The position numbers and the translations under genes are program-made. Source: Chitinophagales bacterium (lineage in GTDB: Bacteria > Bacteroidota > Bacteroidia > Chitinophagales > JADIYW01). From it: a stretch of DNA of 40,204 nt. The notes under the pieces were generated by a model. That model saw nothing but the letters and a program-made list of their open reading frames with translations, was not told the DNA's origin and made no database searches. Of this stretch, positions 31,672 to 40,204 are shown piece after piece; position 1 is the stretch's first letter; each line of letters opens with the position of its first letter. The stretch lies in assembly GCA_017984135.1 (NCBI GenBank), contig JAGNZZ010000022.1, positions 1-40,204 on the forward strand. Reading direction: 5' to 3'.

Positions 31672-32292
31672 ATGAAATTTTTGAAAAAATCATATTTAAG
31701 AGCTGTTCCTTTACTTGTCCTTTTAGCAGGAATGGCATTATATAAATTTAGATATACACTCGGATTGGTAAATCCAGTTCAAATAAAACACGAAGTGATT
31801 GATTCGAGTTATTTATATCGAAAAGATATTAGGCCTATTGTAGCACATGGTTTTTTTATGGGTAGAGAATTTAATGGTATAGATGTATGTAAATATCCAA
31901 TAAAACAAAATATGGATAGTGGAATGGAGATGATTAGCAACGATCAATTTTATATCATAAAAGTATTTGATGAGAAAAAAGATATGCAAGTTTATATTGC
32001 CATTCGCGATTTAACACTCTTAAATAAAATTCCATTTTCATTAAGCTTTGACACGGGTGAAAAAATTTTAGTAACAGCATTTATAAAAAACAAAGCTGGT
32101 GTAAATGTGATGTATGGTGGAACGATTCATAATAATAGAGGTAAGCTGAGACTTGCAGGTTACAGTCGCTCTTCTAACTTAATTTCCGGTGAATTAGATG
32201 CCGATTTGGACGCTGTTATTGAAAATGGTGTTTGCGATATTCGCGGATTGAAGTTTTCAAATGTAACCTTGCAACACAATAAAGTAGAATAA
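31672..32292 (+). CDS. Membrane-anchored protein of unknown function
   Basis: A 206-residue protein that I do not recognise. The N-terminus has basic residues and one hydrophobic segment (about 11-24), which reads as a signal anchor; there is no lipobox. The rest is predicted soluble and beta-rich. The C-terminal pattern (GGTIHNNRGKLRLAGY, then ISGELDADLD, then NGVCDIRGLKF) faintly resembles the beta-sandwich of DUF6252-type Bacteroidota lipoproteins; this is only a resemblance. Two cysteines (GIDVCKY and NGVCDIR) could form a disulfide. It has its own good promoter. Its stop abuts the stop of the convergent ABC exporter with no intervening base. Confidence 0.75.
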   Translation: MKFLKKSYLRAVPLLVLLAGMALYKFRYTLGLVNPVQIKHEVIDSSYLYRKDIRPIVAHGFFMGREFNGIDVCKYPIKQNMDSGMEMISNDQFYIIKVFDEKKDMQVYIAIRDLTLLNKIPFSLSFDTGEKILVTAFIKNKAGVNVMYGGTIHNNRGKLRLAGYSRSSNLISGELDADLDAVIENGVCDIRGLKFSNVTLQHNKVE

Positions 32293-34116
32293 TTAATTCA
32301 ACTGATATTGCAGTTTTAGAAGATGGTTATACAAACCATCTTGTTCTGCACTTAAAGTTTGATGATTACCTTGCTCCGCAATTTTACCTTGATGTAAAAC
32401 GATAATAGTATCTGCGTGGCGAATAGTAGATAAACGATGAGCAATCACAATGGTAGTTCTTCCTTCCATTAAAGTTTCTAAAGCACTTTGAACGAGTTTC
32501 TCCGATTCTGCATCTAATGCGCTGGTTGCTTCATCTAAAAATAAAATGGCCGGATCTTTTAAGATGGCACGTGCAATAGCAATTCGCTGACGTTGACCAC
32601 CTGAAAGCTTAATTCCACGTTCACCCACAAGCGTATTTAAACCTTCCGGAAATCTATGGATGAAATCCCATGCGTTGGCTTTCTTTGCTGCATTGATAAT
32701 TTCTTCATCATTAGCATCTAATTTTCCGTATAAAATATTTTCTCTGATAGTGCCACCAAATAACATTACTTCTTGTGGTACCAAAGCCGTGTTTGCTCGT
32801 AACTGTTGAACATCCATATCATAAATGGATCGATTGTCTATCTTCACAGAGCCATTTTGTATGTCATAAAATCGCATGAGAATTTGAAGTATCGTTGTTT
32901 TTCCCACACCAGATGCGCCAACCAAAGCTATTTTTTCTCCTTTTTTTACCGAAAAAGAAATGCCTTTTAATACTTCTACGTCACTACGCGTTGGATAATT
33001 AAAATGAACATCTTTAAACTCGATATTGCCTTCTAATTTACTTACTTTAATCGGCTTAATATCTGTTTCCGTATTTAGTTCTAAGAGTTGAATAATTCTA
33101 TCGGTTGCACCAAATGCTGCAGTTATTTTGCCATATAATTCTCCCAATCCAGCTATGGAACCACCAATGAATACAGTGAAAATAATGAATTGTAAAAGTT
33201 GTGCATCTCCTAAAATTCCTTGCTCCAATAAGCCACTTGCTTTATATAAAACAATTGCAATTACACCAAACATCATAAGGATTAGAAACGATATAAATGA
33301 GCCTCTATATATGGCATTTCTTAAAAATACATCTTTAATTTTATTTACTTTATTTAAGTATCTGTTGCTTTCAAACCATTCGTTGGTATAAGCTTTTACA
33401 ATGTTTATGTTGTGGAGTGTTTCTTCCACCACAATATTTGAATCTGCTATGGATTGTTGTGCCTCAGCAGATTTTTTTCTAATAAATTTTCCGAATACAA
33501 ATCCCAATAAAATGACTGCAGGAACGATGGCTAAAATAAATATGGTTAACTTCGGGGAAATAAAAATCAAGATAATTATACCACCAATTAGAGTTAAAAT
33601 TTGTCTGAAAAATTCTGCTAAATCAATAGATAATGCATCTTGTAGTTTAATAACGTCTGAGGTAATTCTACTGCTTAATTCGCCAATTCTATTCTTTTCA
33701 TAAAATGTAATGGGCAAACAAATTATTTTATTATATAAATCATGCCTAATGTTGGCAAGAACACGTTCATTGGTTTGCGCAAAAATATATAAACGAAAAA
33801 AAGAAACTACACTTTGAAAAATCAACATAAATACAATTAATTTTATTAAATCACTTCTGTCGGAGATGTTCAATAAATGTCCACCATTAAATGGGATTAA
33901 ATGCGCAGATTTATGATGTGCTAAATCAATCAATAATGGAAATAAATAAGGAAAGGATAAAGCAGAAATGGTAGAAAGTAGCAAAAAAACCATGCCTGTG
34001 AAAAAAAGTAATTTATGTGGTTTTAAATAGCTTATAATTTTTAAACTATTTTGAAAGGTTTCTTTGGTTATTTTTTTAGAAGATGAATTTGATGTATTTG
34101 GTTTGCGAAAACTCAT
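32293..34116 (-). CDS. MsbA-type ABC exporter (fused permease and ATPase)
   Basis: A 607-residue half-transporter with six membrane helices (about 30-330) and a C-terminal nucleotide-binding domain. Walker A GASGVGKTT lies near 400, the signature LSGGQRQR near 505 and Walker B ILFLDEATSALD just after, followed by the switch His in IAHRLST. This is the MsbA/multidrug exporter type. In Bacteroidota such genes are candidates for lipid A flipping, but the substrate cannot be read from sequence. It lies 86 bases after the DEAD-box helicase on the same strand. Confidence 0.93.
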   Translation of the reverse strand: MSFRKPNTSNSSSKKITKETFQNSLKIISYLKPHKLLFFTGMVFLLLSTISALSFPYLFPLLIDLAHHKSAHLIPFNGGHLLNISDRSDLIKLIVFMLIFQSVVSFFRLYIFAQTNERVLANIRHDLYNKIICLPITFYEKNRIGELSSRITSDVIKLQDALSIDLAEFFRQILTLIGGIIILIFISPKLTIFILAIVPAVILLGFVFGKFIRKKSAEAQQSIADSNIVVEETLHNINIVKAYTNEWFESNRYLNKVNKIKDVFLRNAIYRGSFISFLILMMFGVIAIVLYKASGLLEQGILGDAQLLQFIIFTVFIGGSIAGLGELYGKITAAFGATDRIIQLLELNTETDIKPIKVSKLEGNIEFKDVHFNYPTRSDVEVLKGISFSVKKGEKIALVGASGVGKTTILQILMRFYDIQNGSVKIDNRSIYDMDVQQLRANTALVPQEVMLFGGTIRENILYGKLDANDEEIINAAKKANAWDFIHRFPEGLNTLVGERGIKLSGGQRQRIAIARAILKDPAILFLDEATSALDAESEKLVQSALETLMEGRTTIVIAHRLSTIRHADTIIVLHQGKIAEQGNHQTLSAEQDGLYNHLLKLQYQLN

Positions 34117-34202
34117 GATGGTTTTTTCTTTTTATTCAACAAAAATACACTTTATAGTATCAGAAATGAATATTGATAAATTATTTTATGAATATTTTAA
34201 GC

Positions 34203-35429
34203 TTATTTCTTTGGTGGATATGGCTTGTTTTTTCGTAAATTTTTCTTGCCTCTAAACTTCGATTTCTCTTTTTTTATAGGATTGTAAATAGGTGTTTCTC
34301 CCAGTATTAAAGGTATTTCTTCTTTTACAATAGGATAACCCAATAAATCTTCTATTTGCAATAGTTTATATTGGTCTGCTTCGCTTACTAAAGTAATGGC
34401 AATGCCATCTGTTTCAGCACGTGCTGTTCTTCCTATTCGGTGTACATAATCTTCCGCATCATTAGGAACATCAAAATTTATAACCAAACTAATATCTTCA
34501 ATATCAATTCCACGCGCCAATACATCTGTTGCAACTATTATGTTTGTTTTGCCACTCCGAAAATTTAAAATTACTTGCTCACGCTCACTTTGCTCAATTC
34601 CTGAATGAATTTCTTCATTTTTAATGCCTGCAATATTCAGTTCTCGACTTAATTTTTTGGCATTTTCAATTCGCGAACAGAAAACAATTATTTTCTTGAA
34701 ATATTTTTCTGTTAATATAATTTTTATCAGTTTATTTTTTTGAGCTTCATATATTATGTATGCTCTTTGTTGTATTTTTTCAGGTGGTTTTGAAATGGAG
34801 ATATTTACTTGTTCAGGTTCTTTTAAAATTTCTAATGCCAGCTTTCTAATTTTTACAGGCATAGTTGCCGAAAACATCAATGTTTGTCTTTCTTCGGGTA
34901 AGTATTTAATGATTTTCAATATGTCTTCATAAAAACCCATGTTCAGCATTCTGTCGGCTTCATCCAGAATTAAATATTTCAATCCTTTTATTCGTACATA
35001 TCCGGAAGCCAAATGACTAATCATTCTACCTGGCGTACAAATGGCAATATCCACACCATTCGATAAGGCTCTTTTTTCACTTTCAAACGAGGAACCATCG
35101 CCACCGCCATAAATAGCAATCGAACTGATTGGAGTAAAATAGGAAAATGCTTCTAAGTTTTGAGCAATCTGTACTGCCAATTCTCGAGTTGGCACTATGA
35201 TTAAAGCATTTACTTCATCGTCTTGCTTTTCTTTGGTAATCAAATTATGAATCGTGGGTAATAAAAATGCTGCTGTTTTTCCAGTGCCAGTTTGTGCGCT
35301 GGCAATCAAATCTTTACCATTTAAAATATGAGGTATTACTTGAACTTGAACAGGCGTAGCCTGTTTGTAATTCATCGCATCTATTCCATCTAACAGTTGA
35401 GTATCTAAGCCAAATTCATCAAAATTCAA
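34203..35429 (-). CDS. DEAD-box RNA helicase, RhlE/DeaD-like
   Basis: A 408-residue ATP-dependent RNA helicase. The Q-motif region YKQATPVQVQ is at 21-30, Walker A AQTGTGKT is at 45-52, PTREL is near 80, DEAD is at 156-159 and SAT is at 187-189. Domain 2 carries ATDVLARGIDI and HRIGRTAR. A short lysine/arginine-rich tail (KSKFRGKKNLRKNK) probably binds RNA non-specifically. Such proteins act in ribosome assembly and mRNA turnover, often under cold stress. The start at 35429 gives the usual N-terminal MNFDEFGLD. Confidence 0.95.
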   Translation of the reverse strand: MNFDEFGLDTQLLDGIDAMNYKQATPVQVQVIPHILNGKDLIASAQTGTGKTAAFLLPTIHNLITKEKQDDEVNALIIVPTRELAVQIAQNLEAFSYFTPISSIAIYGGGDGSSFESEKRALSNGVDIAICTPGRMISHLASGYVRIKGLKYLILDEADRMLNMGFYEDILKIIKYLPEERQTLMFSATMPVKIRKLALEILKEPEQVNISISKPPEKIQQRAYIIYEAQKNKLIKIILTEKYFKKIIVFCSRIENAKKLSRELNIAGIKNEEIHSGIEQSEREQVILNFRSGKTNIIVATDVLARGIDIEDISLVINFDVPNDAEDYVHRIGRTARAETDGIAITLVSEADQYKLLQIEDLLGYPIVKEEIPLILGETPIYNPIKKEKSKFRGKKNLRKNKPYPPKK

Positions 35430-35554
35430 AATCGTTCTTTTTTATTTTAGAAGCCAAAAATACATCTTTTATTTCAGTACATCTTTTAAAAATATTTAAT
35501 ACGGCTGTTTGTTTTATTTATTTTTTTACCAAAATATTAATATGTGTATCCTTT

Positions 35555-35587
35555 TTTGTAAATAATCCTATTAAAATAGTATCTTTG
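35555..35587 (+). promoter_or_regulatory. Promoter of the prs-rplY operon
   Basis: TTTG at 35555-35558, a 21-base spacer and TATCTTTG at 35580-35587 match the -33/-7 pattern exactly. The predicted leader before the GTG start of prs is about 15 bases. Confidence 0.6.
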
Positions 35588-35607
35588 CACCTCAAAATAA
35601 ACTTAAA

Positions 35608-36549
35608 GTGGTAATTCCAGACATACGACTCATTTCCGGTAGAAATACACGGTATCTTTCTAGTAGAATTGCAGAAAGCTATGGTCAAGAATTAACACCG
35701 GTAGAAGTGATGCAATTCAGTGATGGTGAGTTTGAACCAGTGATTACTGAAAGTATTCGTGGCTCTTATGTTTTTTGTATGCAAAGTACTTTTGCACCTG
35801 CTGATAATTTAATGGAATTATTGCTCTTGATAGATGCAGCCAAACGCGCATCCGCAGGATATGTTGTAGCCGTTATGCCTTACTTCGGTTTAGCACGTCA
35901 AGATAGAAAGGATAAACCACGAGTTGCTATTGGAGCAAAATTAGTAGCCAATATGTTGGTAGCTGCAGGTACACAGCGAATCATGACCATGGATTTACAT
36001 TCACCGCAAATTCAAGGTTTTTTTGATATTCCAGTTGACCACTTAGAAGCCAATGCTATTTTCATTCCTTATTTAAATGAATTGAATTTAGATAATTTGG
36101 TATTCGCATCACCGGATGTCGGTGGCATTAAACGTGCACGTAATTATGCACGTCAGTTCGGTGCTGATTTAGTAATTTGCGACAAGTTTCGTTCTAAAGC
36201 GAATGAAATAGAATCAATGAGTTTGATTGGAGATGTAGCCGATAAAAACGTAGTGTTGGTAGATGACTTAATTGATACCGGTGGCACATTATGTGCAGCC
36301 GCCAATTTAATGATTGAAAAAGGTGCTAAAAGTGTAAGAGCACTCATCACACATCCTGTTTTATCTGGAAAAGCGTATGAACGTATTGAAGAATCTGGAT
36401 TGACTGAATTGGTAGTGTGTGATACCATTCCTTTAAAACAACAAAGTTCAAAAATAAAAGTGCTTTCTGTGGCCTCATTGTTTGCAAGAGCCATTCGAAA
36501 TGCACACGAGTATAAATCAATTAATTCATTATTCATTCAAAAAAAGTAA
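35608..36549 (+). CDS. prs: Ribose-phosphate pyrophosphokinase
   Basis: Makes PRPP from ribose 5-phosphate and ATP for nucleotide, His and Trp synthesis. Hallmarks are the flexible loop region with ARQDRKD, the divalent-cation block DLHSPQIQGFFDIPVDH and the PRPP-binding loop VVLVDDLIDTGGTL. Length (313) is normal. The start is GTG at 35608, chosen because it sits just after the promoter and gives the expected N-terminus. rplY follows after five bases, a pairing also seen in other bacteria. Confidence 0.97.
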   Translation: MVIPDIRLISGRNTRYLSSRIAESYGQELTPVEVMQFSDGEFEPVITESIRGSYVFCMQSTFAPADNLMELLLLIDAAKRASAGYVVAVMPYFGLARQDRKDKPRVAIGAKLVANMLVAAGTQRIMTMDLHSPQIQGFFDIPVDHLEANAIFIPYLNELNLDNLVFASPDVGGIKRARNYARQFGADLVICDKFRSKANEIESMSLIGDVADKNVVLVDDLIDTGGTLCAAANLMIEKGAKSVRALITHPVLSGKAYERIEESGLTELVVCDTIPLKQQSSKIKVLSVASLFARAIRNAHEYKSINSLFIQKK

Positions 36550-36554
36550 TTATT

Positions 36555-37154
36555 ATGCAAACCATTACCATTAGCGGAAAAGCTAGACAAAACGTAGGAA
36601 AAGTAGCAACTAAAGCCGACAGAGCTGCAGGCAACATTCCTTGCGTGATGTATGCGGGAAACGAGGTGGTACACTTCACTTCAACTATTTCAGAGTTGAG
36701 AGGAATCTTGTACACGCCTAAATTTTACAAAGCAATCATCAATATTGAGGGTACAACTCATGAAGCTTTGTTGAAAGACGTTCAATCGCATCCAATCACA
36801 GAAGAAATTCTTCACATCGATTTTCACAAACTAACACCTGGCGCAAAAGTGATTGTTGAAATTCCAATTAGAATTATTGGACAATCTCCAGGAGTAAAAG
36901 AAGGTGGTAAATTATTAGTGAAAGTTCGTAAAGTGAAAGTAAAAGCAGCACCTGAAGACTTAAAAGATGCTATCGATATTGATATTAGCGAATTAAAATT
37001 AGGTCAATCCTTTAAAGTGAGAGATATTAAAACGGATGGGTTAGAAATTTTAAATTCACCGGCAATTCCTTTGGTATCTGTAGAGGTTACTAGAGCATTA
37101 AAATCTGCTGCTACAGAAGCAGCGAAAGCAGCTACTTCGGCAAAGAAAAAATAA
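36555..37154 (+). CDS. rplY: 50S ribosomal protein L25, long (CTC/TL5) form
   Basis: Binds 5S rRNA in the large subunit. The 199-residue protein has the N-terminal L25 domain (about 1-90, with GNIPCVMYAGNE) and the C-terminal TL5 beta domain (about 95-185). It ends in an Ala/Lys-rich tail (ATEAAKAATSAKKK). It is co-transcribed with prs and followed by a strong terminator at 37174-37202. Confidence 0.97.
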   Translation: MQTITISGKARQNVGKVATKADRAAGNIPCVMYAGNEVVHFTSTISELRGILYTPKFYKAIINIEGTTHEALLKDVQSHPITEEILHIDFHKLTPGAKVIVEIPIRIIGQSPGVKEGGKLLVKVRKVKVKAAPEDLKDAIDIDISELKLGQSFKVRDIKTDGLEILNSPAIPLVSVEVTRALKSAATEAAKAATSAKKK

Positions 37155-37173
37155 GTAAATGCTTATATATCTT

Positions 37174-37202
37174 AGGTCAGCCTCTTTGGCTGACCTTTTT
37201 TT
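37174..37202 (+). terminator. Intrinsic terminator of prs-rplY
   Basis: AGGTCAGCC (37174-37182), loop TCTTT and GGCTGACCT (37188-37196) form a perfect 9-bp GC-containing stem followed by a run of T to 37202. Confidence 0.9.
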
Positions 37203-37258
37203 ATTTAAAAATTGAAAAAAGTATAGTAACATCTAATTCTTTTCACTTTTAATTTTTG

Positions 37259-37266
37259 TATTTTTG
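37259..37266 (+). promoter_or_regulatory. -7 box of the pth promoter
   Basis: TATTTTTG matches the TAnnTTTG consensus 32 bases before the pth ATG and lies just after the rplY terminator. No convincing -33 element is seen at the usual spacing. Confidence 0.45.
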
Positions 37267-37298
37267 ACCATCCAAAAATTGAATTTAGTCCCATTTTT

Positions 37299-37865
37299 AT
37301 GTCAAAGTTTTTAATAATTGGTTTAGGAAATATAGGTAAAGAATATGAACATACTCGACATAATATTGGATTTGATGTAGTGGATGCTTTCGCAAATGAA
37401 TTAGAACTTACTTTCGAATTAAACAGGTTGGCAACTTACACAAAGACAACGTTTAAAGGTAAACATATCCACTTTATAAAACCTACCACCTACATGAACC
37501 TGAGTGGCAAAGCCATCAAATATTGGATGAATGAACTCAAAATTCCTATTGAAAACTGTTTGGTGGTTGTCGATGAATTAGCATTGCCATTCGGTACCTT
37601 ACGGGTTCGTGGTAAAGGGAGTGATGCTGGACACAATGGACTCAAATCCATACAAGATGAATTGCAAACCAATCAATATCCAAGATTAAGATTTGGTATC
37701 GGAAATGATTTTCCAAAAGGAAAACAAGTAGATTATGTATTGGGAAAATGGAAATCAGACCAAGAATTTATCTTACAAGAAAAAATAAACACAGCCGTTG
37801 AGATTATTAAATCTTTCTGTACTGCAGGATTAAATAATACAATGAACTTATACAATAATAAATGA
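37299..37865 (+). CDS. pth: Peptidyl-tRNA hydrolase
   Basis: Releases peptides from prematurely dropped peptidyl-tRNAs. The 188-residue length is typical. The active-site His is at 21 in HTRHNIGFD, after [10 protein letters not shown] with the conserved Asn11. [10 protein letters not shown] and [16 protein letters not shown]...AGHNG follow, all as in the family. It has its own -7 box at 37259-37266. Confidence 0.97.
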   Translation: MSKFLIIGLGNIGKEYEHTRHNIGFDVVDAFANELELTFELNRLATYTKTTFKGKHIHFIKPTTYMNLSGKAIKYWMNELKIPIENCLVVVDELALPFGTLRVRGKGSDAGHNGLKSIQDELQTNQYPRLRFGIGNDFPKGKQVDYVLGKWKSDQEFILQEKINTAVEIIKSFCTAGLNNTMNLYNNK

Positions 37866-37953
37866 GATTTGAGAAAAGAGGTGAAATGTCAAAGTTCAAT
37901 TTCCAATGAATACAAACCAATAATTACCAACCATTTACTAATCACTATAAAAA

Positions 37954-38559
37954 ATGAAAATATTTTGCGTCGGATTAAATTACAACGAACACATAAAAGA
38001 AATGAAGCATTTTTCATTTCCTGAAAGTCCGGTAATTTTCATGAAACCACCAACAGCATTACTTAAAAACGGACAACCATTTTATTATCCAGATATTTCA
38101 AAAGAAGTACATTACGAAGGTGAAATAGTATTGCGTGTTTGCAAAAATGGAAAAAAAATTGACCGTAAATTTGCCCATAAGTATTACGATGCTTTTACCC
38201 TAGGATTTGATTTTACTGCACGTGATTTACAGGCAGATTTAAAGAAAAAAGGTTGGCCTTGGGAAATAGCAAAAGGATTTGACGGCTCTGCTTTTATAGG
38301 CGATTTTATTCCTTTGGAACATAATAAAAAGATATCATTTACCATTAAAAAAAACAATGAAATCGTTCAACAAGGAGATACTACCATGTTAATTTTCTCT
38401 TTTGATGAGATTATTGCTTATATATCACAGTATTTTACATTGCAACAAGGTGATTTAATTTATACAGGAACACCGCAAGGTGTTGGTGCGGTAGGCATCG
38501 GTGATTTGTTAGAAGGATTTGTAGGCGATACAACATTAGTGCGATGTGAAATAAAATAA
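37954..38559 (+). CDS. Fumarylacetoacetate hydrolase (FAH) family protein
   Basis: A 201-residue single-domain member of the FAH superfamily. Metal ligands are visible: E55 and E57 in HYEGEIVLRV, and D86 in GFDFTARDLQ. The family blocks GFDGSAFIGDFIP and LIYTGTPQGVGAVGIGD are present. Members include acylpyruvases and oxaloacetate decarboxylases or tautomerases, and the substrate cannot be chosen from sequence alone. It lies between pth and metK, 88 bases after pth. Confidence 0.9.
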   Translation: MKIFCVGLNYNEHIKEMKHFSFPESPVIFMKPPTALLKNGQPFYYPDISKEVHYEGEIVLRVCKNGKKIDRKFAHKYYDAFTLGFDFTARDLQADLKKKGWPWEIAKGFDGSAFIGDFIPLEHNKKISFTIKKNNEIVQQGDTTMLIFSFDEIIAYISQYFTLQQGDLIYTGTPQGVGAVGIGDLLEGFVGDTTLVRCEIK

Positions 38560-38614
38560 TTTATTTATACATTGATAAATTCTATTCTTGTAAACGCAAT
38601 ATCAATACTTTGAT

Positions 38615-38645
38615 TTTGAAATAAGTAGAACTTTCGTTAATTTTG
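38615..38645 (+). promoter_or_regulatory. Promoter of metK
   Basis: TTTG at 38615-38618, exactly 19 bases of spacer and TAATTTTG at 38638-38645 give a near-ideal Bacteroidota promoter. The leader is about 40 bases, AT-rich and without a structure resembling a SAM riboswitch. A 7-bp dyad (ATTGATA at 38571-38577, TATCAAT at 38600-38606) lies just upstream. Confidence 0.65.
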
Positions 38646-38690
38646 AACGTTATAATTTTATTACTTAATTAAATTAAATTTTTTAAAAGA

Positions 38691-39971
38691 ATGCCATACT
38701 TATTTACATCTGAATCCGTTTCAGAAGGACATCCTGATAAAGTAGCTGACCAAATCTCTGATGCATTAATTGATAATTTTTTAGCCTATGATCCACAATC
38801 TAAAGTGGCATGCGAAACTTTAGTAACTACAGGACAAGTAGTGTTAGCTGGAGAGGTGAAATCAAAATCGTATTTAGATGTGCAAGATATAGCAAGAGAA
38901 GTTATCCGTAAGATAGGATACACAAAATCTGAATACATGTTTGAAGCAAATTCTTGTGGAATTTTTTCAGCAATTCATGAACAATCTTCAGACATTAATC
39001 AAGGTGTAGATAGAAAATCGACGAAGAGTGATTTTGAAACAAAAGCCAACGCTCAAGGTGCCGGCGACCAAGGCATGATGTTCGGTTATGCCACCAAAGA
39101 AACCGATAACTATATGCCGTTGGCATTAGATATTGCCCATAAAATTTTACAAGAACTGTCTAAAACACGTAGGGTAGGAAAGGAGTTGAAATATTTGAGA
39201 CCAGATGCGAAAAGCCAAGTAACCATTGAATACGATGACAATAACAATCCAATTAGAATTGATACAATAGTTGTATCTACTCAGCATGATGATTTTGATT
39301 CAGATGCTAAAATGTTAGCAAAAATTAAAAGTGATGTAATTGAAGTTATCATTCCAAGAGTAAAGAAGCAATTGAAGAAATCCATTCAAAAGTTGTTTGA
39401 TGATAAAATTACCTATCATATCAATCCAACAGGAAAGTTTGTAATTGGTGGCCCACATGGCGATACCGGTTTAACAGGTCGAAAAATTATTGTGGATACG
39501 TATGGTGGTAAAGGAGCTCATGGAGGCGGTGCATTTTCAGGAAAAGATCCAAGCAAAGTAGATAGAAGCGCTGCTTATGCTACTCGACATATTGCTAAAA
39601 ATTTAGTGGCAGCCGGAGTTGCAGATGAAGTGTTAGTGCAAGTTTCTTATGCCATTGGCGTAGCAAAACCTTGTGGTTTATTTATTGAAACGTATGGCAC
39701 TTCAAAAGTAAACTTAACAGATGGCGAAATAGCTAAAATTGCTGAAAAAATATTTGACATGCGCCCGTATGCTATTGAGCAACGTTTTAAATTAAGAAAT
39801 CCTATTTATAGTGAAACAGCAGCTTACGGCCACATGGGAAGAAAAAATGAAATAGTGACTAAAATATTTAATAAAGGAAAAGAAAACGAGAAAAAAATTC
39901 AAGTAGAATTATTTACTTGGGAAAAATTAGACTACGTTGATAAGGTAAAAAAAGCGTTTAATCTGAAATAA
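38691..39971 (+). CDS. metK: S-adenosylmethionine synthase
   Basis: Makes SAM from methionine and ATP. The N-terminal motif GHPDKVAD is at 13-20. The family signatures [12 protein letters not shown] and [18 protein letters not shown] are present. The protein has 426 residues against about 384 in E. coli; the longer form is usual in Bacteroidota. It has a clear promoter (38615-38645) and terminator (39995-40025), so it is a single-gene transcript. SAM made here feeds MnmD and other methyltransferases. Confidence 0.98.
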   Translation: MPYLFTSESVSEGHPDKVADQISDALIDNFLAYDPQSKVACETLVTTGQVVLAGEVKSKSYLDVQDIAREVIRKIGYTKSEYMFEANSCGIFSAIHEQSSDINQGVDRKSTKSDFETKANAQGAGDQGMMFGYATKETDNYMPLALDIAHKILQELSKTRRVGKELKYLRPDAKSQVTIEYDDNNNPIRIDTIVVSTQHDDFDSDAKMLAKIKSDVIEVIIPRVKKQLKKSIQKLFDDKITYHINPTGKFVIGGPHGDTGLTGRKIIVDTYGGKGAHGGGAFSGKDPSKVDRSAAYATRHIAKNLVAAGVADEVLVQVSYAIGVAKPCGLFIETYGTSKVNLTDGEIAKIAEKIFDMRPYAIEQRFKLRNPIYSETAAYGHMGRKNEIVTKIFNKGKENEKKIQVELFTWEKLDYVDKVKKAFNLK

Positions 39972-39994
39972 ATGCAATAATCTAAAAATAGAAG

Positions 39995-40025
39995 ATAGTC
40001 GTTAACAATAACGGCTATTTTTTTT
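39995..40025 (+). terminator. Intrinsic terminator of metK
   Basis: ATAGTCGTTA (39995-40004), loop ACAA and TAACGGCTAT (40009-40018) pair over ten positions with one G-T wobble, followed by T to 40025. Confidence 0.85.
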
Positions 40026-40067
40026 CAAAAAATACAATCTGTTTATTCATTATTCAAAATTCTATTG

Positions 40068-40075
40068 TATATTTG
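40068..40075 (+). promoter_or_regulatory. -7 box of the tRNA-Ser gene
   Basis: TATATTTG is an exact TAnnTTTG match 42 bases upstream of the mature tRNA 5' end. The -33 region is only a partial match. Confidence 0.5.
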
Positions 40076-40117
40076 CAGTCCGTTACGAAAAAATGAAATA
40101 CAATAATTCGGAAACAC

Positions 40118-40202
40118 AGAGAGATGGCAGAGCGGTCGAATGCGGCGGTCTTGAAAACCGTTGACTGTTACAGGTCCGGGGGTTCGAATCCCTCTCTCTC
40201 TG
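40118..40202 (+). tRNA. tRNA-Ser (anticodon UGA)
   Basis: An 85-nt class II tRNA. The acceptor stem is AGAGAGA (40118-40124) with TCTCTCT near the end. It has T8-G9, a D-arm GCAGAGCGGTCGAATGC and an anticodon stem GCGGT/ACCGT around loop CTTGAAA, giving anticodon TGA. A long variable arm typical of tRNA-Ser follows, then the T-arm GGGGG-TTCGAAT-CCCTC. The discriminator base is G (40202), as needed for seryl-tRNA synthetase. The first pair is A1-U72, where G1-C72 is more usual. CCA is not encoded. Confidence 0.96.
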
Positions 40203-40204
40203 CA

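Noticed and set aside
33128-33703. Plus-strand open frames opposite the ABC exporter
   Set aside because: They lie opposite the exporter's membrane domain; their sequences show no family.
36153-36536. 127-codon minus-strand frame inside prs
   Set aside because: It lies opposite the conserved PRPP-binding region of prs and has no independent support.
38560-38690. SAM riboswitch upstream of metK
   Set aside because: The transcript leader after the predicted start is only about 40 AT-rich bases and no SAM-I, SAM-II or SAM/SAH-like fold is visible.
1-40204. Mobile element, prophage, CRISPR or defence island
   Set aside because: No transposase, integrase, repeat array, toxin-antitoxin pair or defence genes were found. 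Gene content is core metabolism and envelope biogenesis throughout.

Overview
The window is an AT-rich chromosomal segment of a member of the Bacteroidota. The evidence is PorX (a type IX secretion regulator), a very large secreted subtilase ending in a type A T9SS sorting domain, the Lnb-type (DUF4105) lipoprotein acyltransferase, the short Bacteroidota form of AMP nucleosidase, and many promoters with the phylum's TAnnTTTG -7 box and no E. coli-like -10. A Chitinophagales- or Sphingobacteriia-like lineage is plausible but cannot be fixed from one window. I see no phage, insertion sequence, CRISPR array, rRNA or integron. This is mostly housekeeping DNA, and the interest lies in gene neighbourhoods and in two intergenic regions.

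Layout. 1-2135: end of a DUF1810 gene, then argG and a GNAT acetyltransferase on the minus strand. 2378-4998: lgt, a secreted msrB and lnb, so both ends of lipoprotein maturation lie close together. 5034-8256 (minus): porX, tsaE, alanine dehydrogenase. 8392-12068: an HD phosphohydrolase, lpxC, lpxA and an ABC ATPase. LpxC lacks the FabZ fusion and no lpxD lies beside it. 12112-14294 (minus): biotin carboxylase and an NlpC/P60 hydrolase. 14385-17496: ccmB, ccmC, a ccmD-like gene and glutamate dehydrogenase. 17620-18800: a small TonB-C protein and AMP nucleosidase. 18775-20825 (minus): mltG and a YihY/BrkB membrane protein. 20826-21446: non-coding DNA with a palindromic divergent promoter and a probable small RNA. 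21447-24308 (minus): gcvP. 24623-31553: the T9SS subtilase, mnmD and an FAD oxidoreductase, all overlapping. 31672-32292: an orphan membrane-anchored protein. 32293-35429 (minus): an MsbA-type ABC exporter and a DEAD-box helicase. 35608-39971: prs, rplY, pth, an FAH-family enzyme and metK. The window ends in tRNA-Ser(UGA).

How the genes work together. Much of the window serves the cell envelope: lipoprotein acylation (lgt, lnb), lipid A synthesis and possibly export (lpxC, lpxA, MsbA-like exporter), peptidoglycan turnover (mltG, NlpC/P60), and T9SS control with one of its cargos (porX, the subtilase). A second group serves translation: tsaE, mnmD with its oxidoreductase partner, pth, rplY and tRNA-Ser. 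The most unusual structure is at 20882-20998. A 14-bp perfect inverted repeat carries a -7 box in each arm, facing mltG on one side and a roughly 67-nt RNA with a strong terminator on the other. That RNA carries two copies of GGGTTTT, and either one could pair with the single AAAACCC in the terminator stem.
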